Shown: positions 17,560 to 26,400 of the stretch, one piece after another
Layout: each line of letters opens with the position of its first letter
How positions within the stretch are numbered: position 1 is the stretch's first letter
Assembly: GCA_947500055.1 (NCBI GenBank)
Contig: CANMQO010000005.1
Coordinates: 62,001 to 126,000 of the forward strand
Length of the DNA: 64,000 nt
Origin: an uncultured Paracoccaceae bacterium
GTDB taxonomy: Bacteria; Pseudomonadota; Alphaproteobacteria; Rhodobacterales; Rhodobacteraceae
Direction: 5' to 3'
Translations under genes and position numbers: made by a program
The notes under the pieces: model-generated
The model's input: the letters and a program-made list of their open reading frames with translations, nothing else
Database searches by the model: none
What the model was told of the DNA's origin: nothing

Positions 17560-18090
17560 CTAAGTCAGTGCCCGCAGGTCATCCATCAGCGTCGTCAGCA
17601 ACTTGACATACATCTCGCCCTGCAATTTTCCGTTTTCGTCAAATGCATTCCCGGAATTGGCGACAAGCACCTCTGGCCCCTGCAACAGGTTTGGCCGGAA
17701 GGCCATCATTGCCAGACGCAGCGAAAACTGCGCCCGCTCACCCCCGGCCCGACCTGCGGCAGCGGACATGATGGCGACGGGTTTGCCTTTCCATGGGCTG
17801 CCCTTGGTTCGGCTGACCCAGTCCAGCGCGTTTTTCAGGGCACCTGAAATTGCCTTGTTATATTCAGGGGTGGCAATGATCACCGCGTCGGCATCGGCGA
17901 TCTGGTCGGCGAGTTTTTGCACGATTGCCGGAATGCCCGATGCCTCCTCTATATCGCCATTATAGAGGGGCAGGTTGATGTCGCCTTCAACGAAGGTGTC
18001 GGCGCCGAAAATCTCTGCGGCGTTGCGCATCAGCATCGTGTTGGTTGATGCCTTGCGCAGCGAGCCGGAAATCCCAAGAAGTGTGGTCAT
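17560..18090 (-). CDS. NADPH-dependent FMN reductase
   Basis: The 176-residue flavodoxin-fold protein starts with LLGISGSLRKASTNTML, the FMN-phosphate loop. It continues with IIATPEYNKAISGALKNALD, the family signature for flavin binding, and MSAAAGRAGGERAQFSLR. ChrR/YieF-type members reduce quinones, chromate and azo compounds using NAD(P)H. It is divergent from the ThDP enzyme gene, with about 100 bp between the starts. AAGGACC precedes the ATG. Confidence 0.9.
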   Translation of the reverse strand: MTTLLGISGSLRKASTNTMLMRNAAEIFGADTFVEGDINLPLYNGDIEEASGIPAIVQKLADQIADADAVIIATPEYNKAISGALKNALDWVSRTKGSPWKGKPVAIMSAAAGRAGGERAQFSLRLAMMAFRPNLLQGPEVLVANSGNAFDENGKLQGEMYVKLLTTLMDDLRALT

Positions 18091-18194
18091 GATTGGTCCT
18101 TTTGTGCGTTTGCCTTACAGCTAACGTGATTGTCCGATTGCGCAACCCGTTGGTTTCGCACATGATCCCGAACAATTGCGCAGGGGAGGAAAAG

Positions 18195-19844
18195 ATGATC
18201 CGGCATGGCGGAAGAATACTGAGTGATCAACTGGTTAAGCTTGGTGTGCGGCGTGTGTTCTCGGTGCCGGGTGAAAGTTTCCTTGCGGCCCTTGACGGGC
18301 TTTATGACAGCGAGATTCAGAACGTGGTCTGCCGACAGGAGTGCGGCTCGGCGATGATGGCGGAAGCCTATGGCAAAATGACCGGCCAGCCCGGAGTGTG
18401 CTTTGTTACCCGTGGGCCGGGTGCCACCAATGCCAGTGCGGGTATTCACATTGCAATGCAGGACAGCACGCCGATGGTGATGTTTGTCGGCCAGATCGAT
18501 AACCGGCACACGGATCGCGAGACGTTTCAGGAAGTTGATTACCGGGCGGTGTTTGGTGGCTTGGCCAAATGGGTGGCGCAGGTTGATCACACCGATCGGC
18601 TGCCCGAATATATTGCCCGCGCGTTTCGTGTGGCGATGTCAGGGCGGCCGGGCCCGGTGGTGCTGGCCTTGCCGGAAAATATGCTGAGCGGGCAGGCGGA
18701 TGTGCCGGATCTGACCACCCCTGTCGTGTTGGACACAGTGGCGGCTGACGTTGCGCAGCCGATCCTGCACGCGCTGGCGCAGGCGCAAAAACCGCTGGTA
18801 GTGGTTGGTGGCCCGCATTGGAACCACAAGGCCCAGATGCATCTGCAGGCCTTTGCCGAGATACAGGATATCCCGGTGGTCGCAGGTTTCCGGCGGCAGG
18901 ATTACATGGATAATCATCATTCCCACTATGTGGGTGACCTGAATGTCGGAGTGAACCCAAAGCTGGCCGCCCGGTTGCAGGCATCCGACATGCTGATCCT
19001 GTTGGGCACCCGTTTTGGTGATATTGAAACACAGGGCTATACGCTGGTTGATCCTGCAAATCCGGGCAAGGTGATTGTGCATGTGCATGCTGACCCTGAC
19101 GAGTTGGGCCGTGTCTATGCGCCCGATATCGCGATTGCGGCAACTGCCCCTCGCGTGGTGCAACACCTTGCTTGTGCGGCACCAGCGGGCAACTGGGCCG
19201 ACTGGACATCGGAGGCGCGCGCCGATTACGAGGCCTGGATCGCCCCGCAGGAAAGCCCCGGTGACCTCAAACAGGAGCAGGTCATCAAGTGGCTGTCTGA
19301 CCATCTGCCTGATGATGCGATCCTGACAAATGGGGCTGGAAATTATGCGGCCTGGTTGCACCGTTACTTTGTTTACAAGGGGTACGGCACGCAGCTTGCC
19401 CCAACCTCTGGTTCCATGGGCTATGGGTTTCCGGCAGCGGTGTCAGCATCCATCGAACACCCTGACCGGACGGTCGTATGCCTGGCCGGCGATGGCTGTT
19501 TCCAGATGACCTGCAATGAGCTGTCAACGGCGGTACAGCACGGAGCAAAGCCGATCGTGGTGGTGATGAACAATGGCCGCTACGGCACCATCCGGATGCA
19601 TCAGGAAAAAACCTATCCGGGCCGGGTGTCAGGCACGGCACTGGCCAATCCCGATTTCGCGGCATTGGCGCGGGCCTATGGTGGGCATGGTGAGGTTGTG
19701 AATAAGACCGCGGATTTTGCGGCGGCCTTTGCCCGGGCGCAGGCCGCTGGCACCGTGGCGATTATCGAATGTCATGTGGATGAAGAGGCATTGGCAACCG
19801 GTGCCACATTGAGTGCGGTGCGTGACGCCGCGATGGCGCGGTAG
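18195..19844 (+). CDS. Thiamine diphosphate-dependent enzyme, acetolactate synthase-like
   Basis: The 549-residue protein has the three-domain ThDP layout: PYR domain with catalytic Glu27 in SVPGESF, central domain, and PP domain with the ThDP motif from GDG (432-434) to NN (459-460). It lacks the usual partner gene (ilvH) and is not next to ilv genes, so it is more likely a catabolic decarboxylase or lyase of the oxalyl-CoA/benzoylformate/glyoxylate type than biosynthetic IlvB. The ATG at 18195 follows GGGGAGGA, which fixes the start. The longer frame from 18093 is not needed. Confidence 0.85.
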   Translation: MIRHGGRILSDQLVKLGVRRVFSVPGESFLAALDGLYDSEIQNVVCRQECGSAMMAEAYGKMTGQPGVCFVTRGPGATNASAGIHIAMQDSTPMVMFVGQIDNRHTDRETFQEVDYRAVFGGLAKWVAQVDHTDRLPEYIARAFRVAMSGRPGPVVLALPENMLSGQADVPDLTTPVVLDTVAADVAQPILHALAQAQKPLVVVGGPHWNHKAQMHLQAFAEIQDIPVVAGFRRQDYMDNHHSHYVGDLNVGVNPKLAARLQASDMLILLGTRFGDIETQGYTLVDPANPGKVIVHVHADPDELGRVYAPDIAIAATAPRVVQHLACAAPAGNWADWTSEARADYEAWIAPQESPGDLKQEQVIKWLSDHLPDDAILTNGAGNYAAWLHRYFVYKGYGTQLAPTSGSMGYGFPAAVSASIEHPDRTVVCLAGDGCFQMTCNELSTAVQHGAKPIVVVMNNGRYGTIRMHQEKTYPGRVSGTALANPDFAALARAYGGHGEVVNKTADFAAAFARAQAAGTVAIIECHVDEEALATGATLSAVRDAAMAR

Positions 19845-19845
19845 C

Positions 19846-19888
19846 AATTTCTGACACAGAAATTGGGTCAGATTTTTTAAAAAATCTG
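19846..19888. terminator. Two tandem palindromes between convergent genes
   Basis: AATTTCTG-aca-CAGAAATT (19846-19864) is followed by a perfect 20-bp palindrome CAGATTTTTT/AAAAAATCTG (19869-19888), flanked by GGTCAG and CTGACC. It lies between the ends of the ThDP enzyme and bluB genes. It probably terminates both, and its sequence resembles other AATCTG-type palindromes in this window. Confidence 0.65.
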
Positions 19889-19898
19889 GGCGGCTGAC

Positions 19899-20522
19899 CT
19901 ATACCTCTTTCCACAGGGGCGACGTGCGCGCTTGCCAGTCGGCGCGTTCCAAGAGTGGTGTATCATCATCGAATGCAGCCTTGCCAAGGCAGAGATACCC
20001 GGTGAGTTTCCAGCTTTCGGGCGTTTCAAGAATGGTCCCAATCCCCTTTGGATCAAGGATGGATACCCAACCAAGCCCAAGGTTTTCTGCCCGTGCTGCC
20101 AACCAGAGCGTGTGGATCGCGGCGACGGTGGAGTAGCTGAGCATTTCCGGCATGCTCTGTCGGCCCAGTCCATGTCCGGCGGCGGGATCCTGTTCGGTGA
20201 ATACAGCCAGATGTACGGGGGCGTCGCGCAACCCGGCGAGTTTGAGTTGTTCATATGCGGCCCGCTTTTCATCACGGTAGATGTCCGCAGCCCGCGCATT
20301 TGCCGCCTCGAAATTTGCGATGACCGCTGCCCGCAGCGCCGGGGTTGACACCTGCAACACCCGCCACGGTCGGGCGTTGCCAACCGATGGGGAAAAGTCC
20401 ATCGCCTCGCGCAGCCGCGTCAGCGTCTCCGCCGGGATTGGATCGGGCAGGAAATGCCGCACGTCGCGCCGCCATTGCAGCACATCACGTAACGCGTTGC
20501 GGTGGGCTTGTGTCAGTTCCAT
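19899..20522 (-). CDS. bluB: 5,6-dimethylbenzimidazole synthase
   Basis: BluB cuts reduced FMN with oxygen to make dimethylbenzimidazole, the lower ligand of cobalamin. The 207-residue nitroreductase-fold protein shows WRRDVRHF at the start, PSVGNARPWRV, and the BluB-type segment LGLGWVSILDP..WKLTGYLCLG. A general nitroreductase is the alternative, but the C-terminal motif and nearby cob genes favour BluB. The ATG at 20522 overlaps the TGA of the preceding Lin0512 gene (TGATG), which decides the start over an upstream one at 20537. Confidence 0.88.
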   Translation of the reverse strand: MELTQAHRNALRDVLQWRRDVRHFLPDPIPAETLTRLREAMDFSPSVGNARPWRVLQVSTPALRAAVIANFEAANARAADIYRDEKRAAYEQLKLAGLRDAPVHLAVFTEQDPAAGHGLGRQSMPEMLSYSTVAAIHTLWLAARAENLGLGWVSILDPKGIGTILETPESWKLTGYLCLGKAAFDDDTPLLERADWQARTSPLWKEV

Positions 20523-20884
20523 CAGCCTGCCGACCATTTGCCCTTTTGCGATGGCAGGAATGCCTCTACCGCGGCGGTGGCCACTACGGCGGTATCGCCC
20601 GTTTCGGGGTTCGCAATGTTCAGCCCGCCCTTGACGGCTGTGACGGTTGCCCGTCCCCTTGGCAGCCCCGCCGTGAGCCTGTCGGCATCTATCTTGTTGG
20701 GCTCCTGCACCGCCACGGTGACCTGCACCCTCATGTCGTCATGCGGCAGATTGATGCTTTGAAAGATCGGAAGGGTGGAATGGCGGATCGCATCCTCGAT
20801 CGCGCGCCTCGCGGCCTTTTGGTAATCCATCCCATGCAGATCATTCCCCATGCCCATCTCGATGATCACGCGTTGCTCTGTCAT
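20522..20884 (-). CDS. Lin0512 family protein (second copy)
   Basis: This 120-residue soluble protein belongs to the small Lin0512 family of unknown function. The N-terminal motif VIIEMGMGNDLHGMDYQKAA and the middle VQVTVAVQEPNKID..LPRG and GGLNIANP are shared with the next gene upstream, so the two are tandem paralogues. The order is Lin0512-Lin0512-bluB with 4-bp and TGATG overlaps, so all three are translated together. This implies a task tied to lower-ligand or cobalamin metabolism. No catalytic residues can be named. Confidence 0.8.
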   Translation of the reverse strand: MTEQRVIIEMGMGNDLHGMDYQKAARRAIEDAIRHSTLPIFQSINLPHDDMRVQVTVAVQEPNKIDADRLTAGLPRGRATVTAVKGGLNIANPETGDTAVVATAAVEAFLPSQKGKWSAG

Positions 20885-21225
20885 ATCCGCTCCATCTCAA
20901 ACGCCACGTTGATCGCCACATTGGCGATGACCGTCGGGTTGCCGTCAGGGCGCGGAATATCCAGACCGCCATGCCCCACGGTGATGTTGACCTGCCCATA
21001 TGGAAAGATATCGGTCAGGACGTTGATATCGACCTGATCGGGCTGCTGCACGCCAATCTCGACATCGATCAGCATCGCCTGTTTTTCGAAGCCGAAGAGT
21101 TCGGCCATGTTGATCGAATTATGCCACAGCGCGTCCTGCAAGGCACGCCGGGCGGCCTGGGTATAGTCCTGTCGGCGCAGGCTGGTGCCCATGCCAAATT
21201 CGGTGAGGACGCGGTGTTTGGGCAT
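20881..21225 (-). CDS. Lin0512 family protein (first copy)
   Basis: The 114-residue protein starts at ATG 21225 with CGGAG upstream (MPKHRVLTEFGMGTSL). It is a paralogue of the following gene: both share EFGMG/EMGMG near the start, a paired ARRAxxDA helix, and a GGL(D/N)I segment after a Gly-rich strand. The two may form a hetero-oligomer, an inference from the duplication and coupling. The stop overlaps the next ATG by 4 bp (ATGA). Function unknown. Confidence 0.8.
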   Translation of the reverse strand: MPKHRVLTEFGMGTSLRRQDYTQAARRALQDALWHNSINMAELFGFEKQAMLIDVEIGVQQPDQVDINVLTDIFPYGQVNITVGHGGLDIPRPDGNPTVIANVAINVAFEMERI

Positions 21226-21285
21226 GGGTTGGCTCCGGTGTGGTTGTTGGTTCAGGGTGTCACGGTTTGCCACCAAGGCAAACAA

Positions 21286-21948
21286 TCATGCTGTGCTCTT
21301 GTCAAAGCGCCGCGCCTTGTTGTTCCAGATCAGCCCGGTCCGCCGTGCCACGATCTTGAAAGAATCATTCAGCCCCAGGGCATTGGCCCAACGCCCCAGT
21401 GATCGCACAGGGATGGCGTGGATGTCGCCGAACCCATCGACCAACACGCATTCATAACCCGCATCGCGGTATCCAAAGACAAGGTTATGTGGCTTGAGAT
21501 CGCCGGCCCTGATGCCGAGTTGGTAGAAACGTTCGACCAGGTCATTCAGCTTGTCCAGATCATCATCCGAGAAGGTTCCTCGTTTCATCTTTTGCTTGAG
21601 GGTTTCACCGACACCGCCGTTTTCCCCCGCCACCCGTTCCGCGACGCAAGCCAACCCCAGATTGGTCTGCGCCAGTCCGAACATATGTGTGATCGGCAAG
21701 CGCAGCTTTGGGTCGTTATGGTTTAGATGAATGCGAATGTATTCATCATATTCCTTGCGGATCAGCCGCAGCCTGACCCCCGGCATCAGCTGCGTTGTGA
21801 TATCGCGGAAGGTGAACCGTTTGCCCTGATCCTCTTGCGGGCGCATGATCTTGAGCAGTTTACCCGGGTCGTTGGGATGCAGATAGATATGCCGCTCTAC
21901 ACCGCTGGCGATGTAGTGACTGTCATCAAGTTGCAGGGATTCGGCCAT
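21286..21948 (-). CDS. YrbL-like (PhoP network) kinase-fold protein
   Basis: The 220-residue protein matches the YrbL family, distant protein-kinase-like proteins. Seen are HIYLHPNDPGKLLKIM (nucleotide-binding Lys in a beta strand), GDLKPHNLVFG (kinase catalytic-loop pattern with Asp and Asn) and VLVDGFGD (DFG-like). The role of YrbL is not settled; it is PhoP-regulated in enterobacteria. The ATG at 21948 is chosen over a TTG at 21960. It lies between cobO and the Lin0512-bluB unit on the same strand, 60 bp upstream of the latter. Confidence 0.8.
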   Translation of the reverse strand: MAESLQLDDSHYIASGVERHIYLHPNDPGKLLKIMRPQEDQGKRFTFRDITTQLMPGVRLRLIRKEYDEYIRIHLNHNDPKLRLPITHMFGLAQTNLGLACVAERVAGENGGVGETLKQKMKRGTFSDDDLDKLNDLVERFYQLGIRAGDLKPHNLVFGYRDAGYECVLVDGFGDIHAIPVRSLGRWANALGLNDSFKIVARRTGLIWNNKARRFDKSTA

Positions 21949-21975
21949 GCCGGTGATCAATCGCCTCGTCTGTCC

Positions 21976-22599
21976 CTAATATTCCACCCCGATCTGGGCT
22001 TTGATGCCGGACCGGAAAGGGTGTTTGATCAGCTCCATCTCGGTCACCAGATCGGCAGCTTCGATCAGATCGTCATGGGCGTTGCGCCCGGTCAGAACCA
22101 CATGGGTCATCTCGGGTTTGTGGGTTTTCAGGAAATCGACAACCTCTGCCGCGCTGACATAATCATAGCGGATGGCGATATTGATCTCGTCCAGCAGCAC
22201 CATGTGGTTGGTTTCATCCAGGATCAGTTCCTTGGCCTTGGCCCAGGCGGCCTGTGCCATTTCGGTGTCACGGGATTTGTCCTGGGTTTCCCAGGTGAAC
22301 CCTTCGCCCATGGTATGGAAGGCGCAGATGTCGCTGAACTTTGACAGGATCAGGTCCCGCTCCCCGGTGGACATGCCCCCTTTTATGAACTGCACAACCG
22401 CACATTTCATGTCATGGGCAATGCATCGAAAGATCATTCCGAAGGCCGCCGAGGATTTGCCCTTGCCCTTGCCGGTATGGATGATGACCAGACCCTTCTT
22501 GTCTGTCTTGGTTGCCATGATCTTGTCACGGGCGGCTTTCTTCTTTGCCATTTTCATGGCGTGGCGGTCATCACCGCTTGGCGTAGTCTCGTCGGTCAT
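21976..22599 (-). CDS. cobO: Cob(I)yrinic acid a,c-diamide adenosyltransferase
   Basis: CobO transfers the 5'-deoxyadenosyl group of ATP to reduced corrinoid cobalt. The 207-residue protein has a Lys-rich N-terminus, the family P-loop HTGKGKGKSSAAFG (41-54), VVQFIKGG, WAKAKELI and LLDEINIAI..VVLTGRNA, all typical of CobO/BtuR. ATG at 22599 with AAGGGAG upstream. It follows the DUF925 gene with a 47-bp gap on the same strand and precedes the YrbL gene. Confidence 0.96.
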   Translation of the reverse strand: MTDETTPSGDDRHAMKMAKKKAARDKIMATKTDKKGLVIIHTGKGKGKSSAAFGMIFRCIAHDMKCAVVQFIKGGMSTGERDLILSKFSDICAFHTMGEGFTWETQDKSRDTEMAQAAWAKAKELILDETNHMVLLDEINIAIRYDYVSAAEVVDFLKTHKPEMTHVVLTGRNAHDDLIEAADLVTEMELIKHPFRSGIKAQIGVEY

Positions 22600-22646
22600 T
22601 GGAATGCTCCCTTTGCGTTTGAGCGTATCTGGTGGTCGGGCAGGGT

Positions 22647-23249
22647 TCAATCTGGCCAGGGGACAAATGTCAGTTCCGGCCAGAGCGCCATCTGCCGTTT
22701 GCCCTTGGCCAGATGCGTTGCCCTGTTGTCGCGGATTATGTGCGGTGTCAGTCGAAAGCTGAAGATGTCATCGAGCCCGAAGGGGGCGTAGATATCAAAG
22801 CTGTCATTGGCATTCAGCCGCATGCCAACGGCGTGCGTCTTGCAGGCGAAATTGTCGATCCCATCGGTTGCCTTGGTCAGCGGGTCATAGTCCTGACCGA
22901 AATGATCCTTGTACCACAGATGCACGCGCGCCTGATTGCGGATTTCGACGGGAACCGGGCTGTCAAAATGGCTGGCGGCCCGATTGATCACCCGGTCTTC
23001 ACTGCCATAGCTGGTGTCGGGGTCGAAATAGAACAGGTCGATATCCTTCACCCCGAACAGATCCGGTTTGCCGGTCAGATGGTTCCAGACCTGATTGTAA
23101 ATCGCGCCCGAGACGATCCACCAATCGGGCAGGTCCAGATCACGCGCCTGTGCAAAGACCTGCATCAGCGGGGCGCATGCCCGGATGATGTCGCGGAGTG
23201 CCGCCCGTTGATCTGTGTCATTGGCATCTGCAAATCGCAGGTGCTGCAT
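22647..23249 (-). CDS. DUF925 nucleotidyltransferase-family protein
   Basis: The 200-residue protein shows the DUF925 (NTP_transf_6) core: DWWIVSGAIYNQVWN, then GVKDIDLFYFD with the DxD-type metal Asp pair, PVEIRNQARVHLWY, and the C-terminal DIYAPFGLDDIF. It looks like a minimal nucleotidyltransferase. Substrate unknown. The start at 23249 has AAGGAAAA upstream. It sits between cobN and cobO, which suggests but does not prove a link to cobalamin synthesis. Confidence 0.85.
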   Translation of the reverse strand: MQHLRFADANDTDQRAALRDIIRACAPLMQVFAQARDLDLPDWWIVSGAIYNQVWNHLTGKPDLFGVKDIDLFYFDPDTSYGSEDRVINRAASHFDSPVPVEIRNQARVHLWYKDHFGQDYDPLTKATDGIDNFACKTHAVGMRLNANDSFDIYAPFGLDDIFSFRLTPHIIRDNRATHLAKGKRQMALWPELTFVPWPD

Positions 23250-23433
23250 GTGGTTTTCCTTCTGGCGACTTTCGTTGGCGTGATTGGTTCGGGGGAATCT
23301 CTGCCCAGCTTTCCCCCTGCATTCTTCTGCCCGTTTCGTTCTAGATTGCGGCATGCGTGTCCCGCATGGAGCCTGATGTCAGATGATGAAGTATTGTTGC
23401 GGTGCCCTGTTTGTTTTGTATTTGGGTGTGGCT

Positions 23434-26400
23434 TTATTGGCCACCGGCATCTGACATCAGCCCTGCGATCCTGGCCCGCGCCGAGTTTGACCGCGGTTGC
23501 CAGAGATTGCGGTCAATCGCCTCCTGTAGCCTTTGCGCAATTTCCCTGAGTGCGGGGGCATTGGCGTCCGCGATAAAGTCGCGGGTTTCGTCATCTTTGA
23601 TGAACGCCTCTTCGACCAGGTCGAAATGATGATTGCGCACCGCCCCGGTCGTGGCCGCAAAGGCAAAAAGGTAGTCGACCGTGGCTGCGATTTCGAATGC
23701 GCCCTTGTAGCCATGCCGTTTGACCCCGTCGATCCATTTGGGGTTCACAACGCGGGACCGGACCACCCGCCCGATTTCATCGTCCAGCGTGCGGATCACC
23801 GGCCGTTCGGGCCGTGAATGGTCGTTGTGATAGATCGGCCTGTCTTGCCCTTGCAGGGTGCTGATCGCCGCTGCTGCCCCGCCTTCGAACTGGTAGTAGT
23901 CATCGCTGTCGAGGATATCATGTTCCCGGTTGTCCTGATTTTGCACGATGGCTTCGGTCTGGGACAGGCGCTGTTCCATGGCCTTGCGGGCCTTGCGCCC
24001 TTGGGTGCCTGACCCATAGGCGTAGCTGCCCCATTCCAGATAGGCTTCAGCGAAATCGGATTTGTCGGACCAGACCCGTTCGTCGATCAGGGCTTGAAGG
24101 CCGGCCCCGTAAGCGCCGGGTTTGGAGCCGAAGACGCGGGATGGGTCTTCGCTTTGTTTGGTGCGCGCGGCAGCGGGGTTGAGATCTGCCGGTTCATCGA
24201 GGGACTGAACGGCGCGGGCCGCAGAGTCGACCAGCGCGATCAGCTGCGGGAAGGCGTCGCGGAAGAAGCCGGAGATGCGTAATGTGACATCGACGCGGGG
24301 ACGGCCCAGGATGGATTGTGGCAGGATGTCAAAACCAGTGACGCGCCGGTTGGCGCTGTCCCATGTGGGTTTGACCCCCATAAGCGCCAGCGCCTGGGCG
24401 ATGTCGTCACCCCCGGTGCGCATATTGGCGGTGCCCCATGCGGTGATCAGCATTGTGCGCGGCCAGTCGCCATGGTCCTGCAGGTGTTTTTCAATGAGCA
24501 GGTTTGCGGATTTCCATCCCAATGCCCAGGCGGTTGGGGTGGGGACGGCCCGGCTGTCGACGCTGTAGAAATTGCGCCCGGTGGGCAACACGTCCATCCG
24601 CCCGCGTGTGGGTGCGCCGGACGGGCCCGGGTTGACGAAGTGCCCTGACAGGGCGCTGAGAAGACCCGCCCCCTCGGCACCGCCGCAGGCTTTGATCGTG
24701 GGCAGAATGTTTTTGGTTATTTCATCAAGGACGGCCTGTGACGCTCGTGGGCTGAAGCCCACATCGCCCCACCCGCCGTCCCGCAGCGCGTGTTGGCAAA
24801 GGTTCTCAAGACGCTCGACCGTGTCGCCATTGCTACGCCATGTAGTGTCGTCCGCCAGCACCTCGGGTTTTTCGGGCGCGGGCGCGGCCATGTCGCAATC
24901 CAGCGGATCGATGCCGAGTTGCAGGTCGCTGGCCAGCGCCCGCAGCAGCGATGCGTTTTGCCCTTTTCCGTCTCCGCGTGGGACACGGGCCAATGCGATG
25001 GCCAGATCCCGTTCCTGCTGTCCTTTGGGGCATTGTCCGAAGATATGCAGCCCGTCGCGGATTTGCGCCTCTTTCAATTCGCATAAATAAGCGTCGAGCT
25101 TGCCCAGATCGGCCTCATTGTCGCCGGTGAAGCCTGCATCCTTGGCGAGGCCCGTGACATCGGACAGGGACAGGATTTCCCGGCGCAGATGTTCGATGCG
25201 GCGCGGATCGACCCCGGCGGCCTCGTAATATTCATCGACCAGTGCTTCGAGATCGCGCAGAGGGCCGTAGCTTTCCGCGCGGGTTAATGGCGGCGTCAGG
25301 TGATCGATGATCACGGCACTTGTGCGCCGTTTGGCTTGCGTGCCTTCGCCCGGGTCGTTCACGATAAAAGGATAGATATGCGGAGTGGGGCCGAAAACCG
25401 CCTCTGGCCAGCAGGTTTCCGACAGGGCCACAGCCTTGCCCGGCAGCCATTCGAGATTGCCGTGTTTGCCCATATGTACGATCGCATCCGCCCCCCAATG
25501 GTGCCGCAGCCAGAAATAGAAGGCCAGGTAGTTATGGGGCGGGACGAGGTCGGGGGAATGATATGTGTCGGTCGGGTCGATATTGTAGCCACGCGCGGGT
25601 TGCAGCCCGACCACGGCATTGCCGAAACGGTGGATGCTGAGGGCAAAACCTGCGCCAGATGACGGGGTGGATGCCTCCGGCGGGAGTATTTTTGGCAAAA
25701 TGATAAAGGGGTCATCTTCGGGTTGGCCCCAGCGCGAGGTGATCTGTTCCTTGATGTCCCAGGGCAATGCGTCGAAATGTTGTTTGTAGATGTCGAGGGG
25801 CAGGAATTCGCCGCCCTCCTTTTCTGCCCGGTCCGTCAGCCAGTTAGTGGGACCGTCCATGATCTGTTGCATCAACGCGGCGCTGTCCTTTGGAGGGGTA
25901 ACGCTGTAGCCTTCGGATTGCAGCAGGTTCAGGACGTGGACGGTGGCGGCGGGCGTGTCGAGCCCGACCCCATTGGCGAGCCGCCCGTCCTTGTTGGGGT
26001 AGTTGGCGAGGATCAGAGCAGTTTTCTTGTCCCTTGGCGCGATCTGCCGCAACCTGGTCCAGTTCTTTGTCAACTGGCTGACGAAATCGATCCGGTCGCC
26101 GCGCGCCTGATAGGTGGCGATGGGGCATTCGGTCGCGTCGTCAAAGAACGCCTCGCCTTTAAAGCTGACGGCCCGCGAGAGAATTCGCCCGTCGACCTCA
26201 GGCAGGGCGACGTTCATGGCGATGTCACGCGCGGTCAGTCCATGCAACCCTTCGGCCCAGGTGGATTCGGCGGCGCCGGAGAGGATGACTTGGAAGATCG
26301 GTGCCTTATTGGCCAAGAGCGGGTTTTCAGGGCTGTCATCGCCGTCATGTGGCGAGCCGACAGCGAAGGCGGTGCAGTTCAGGATGACATCTGGCGATGC

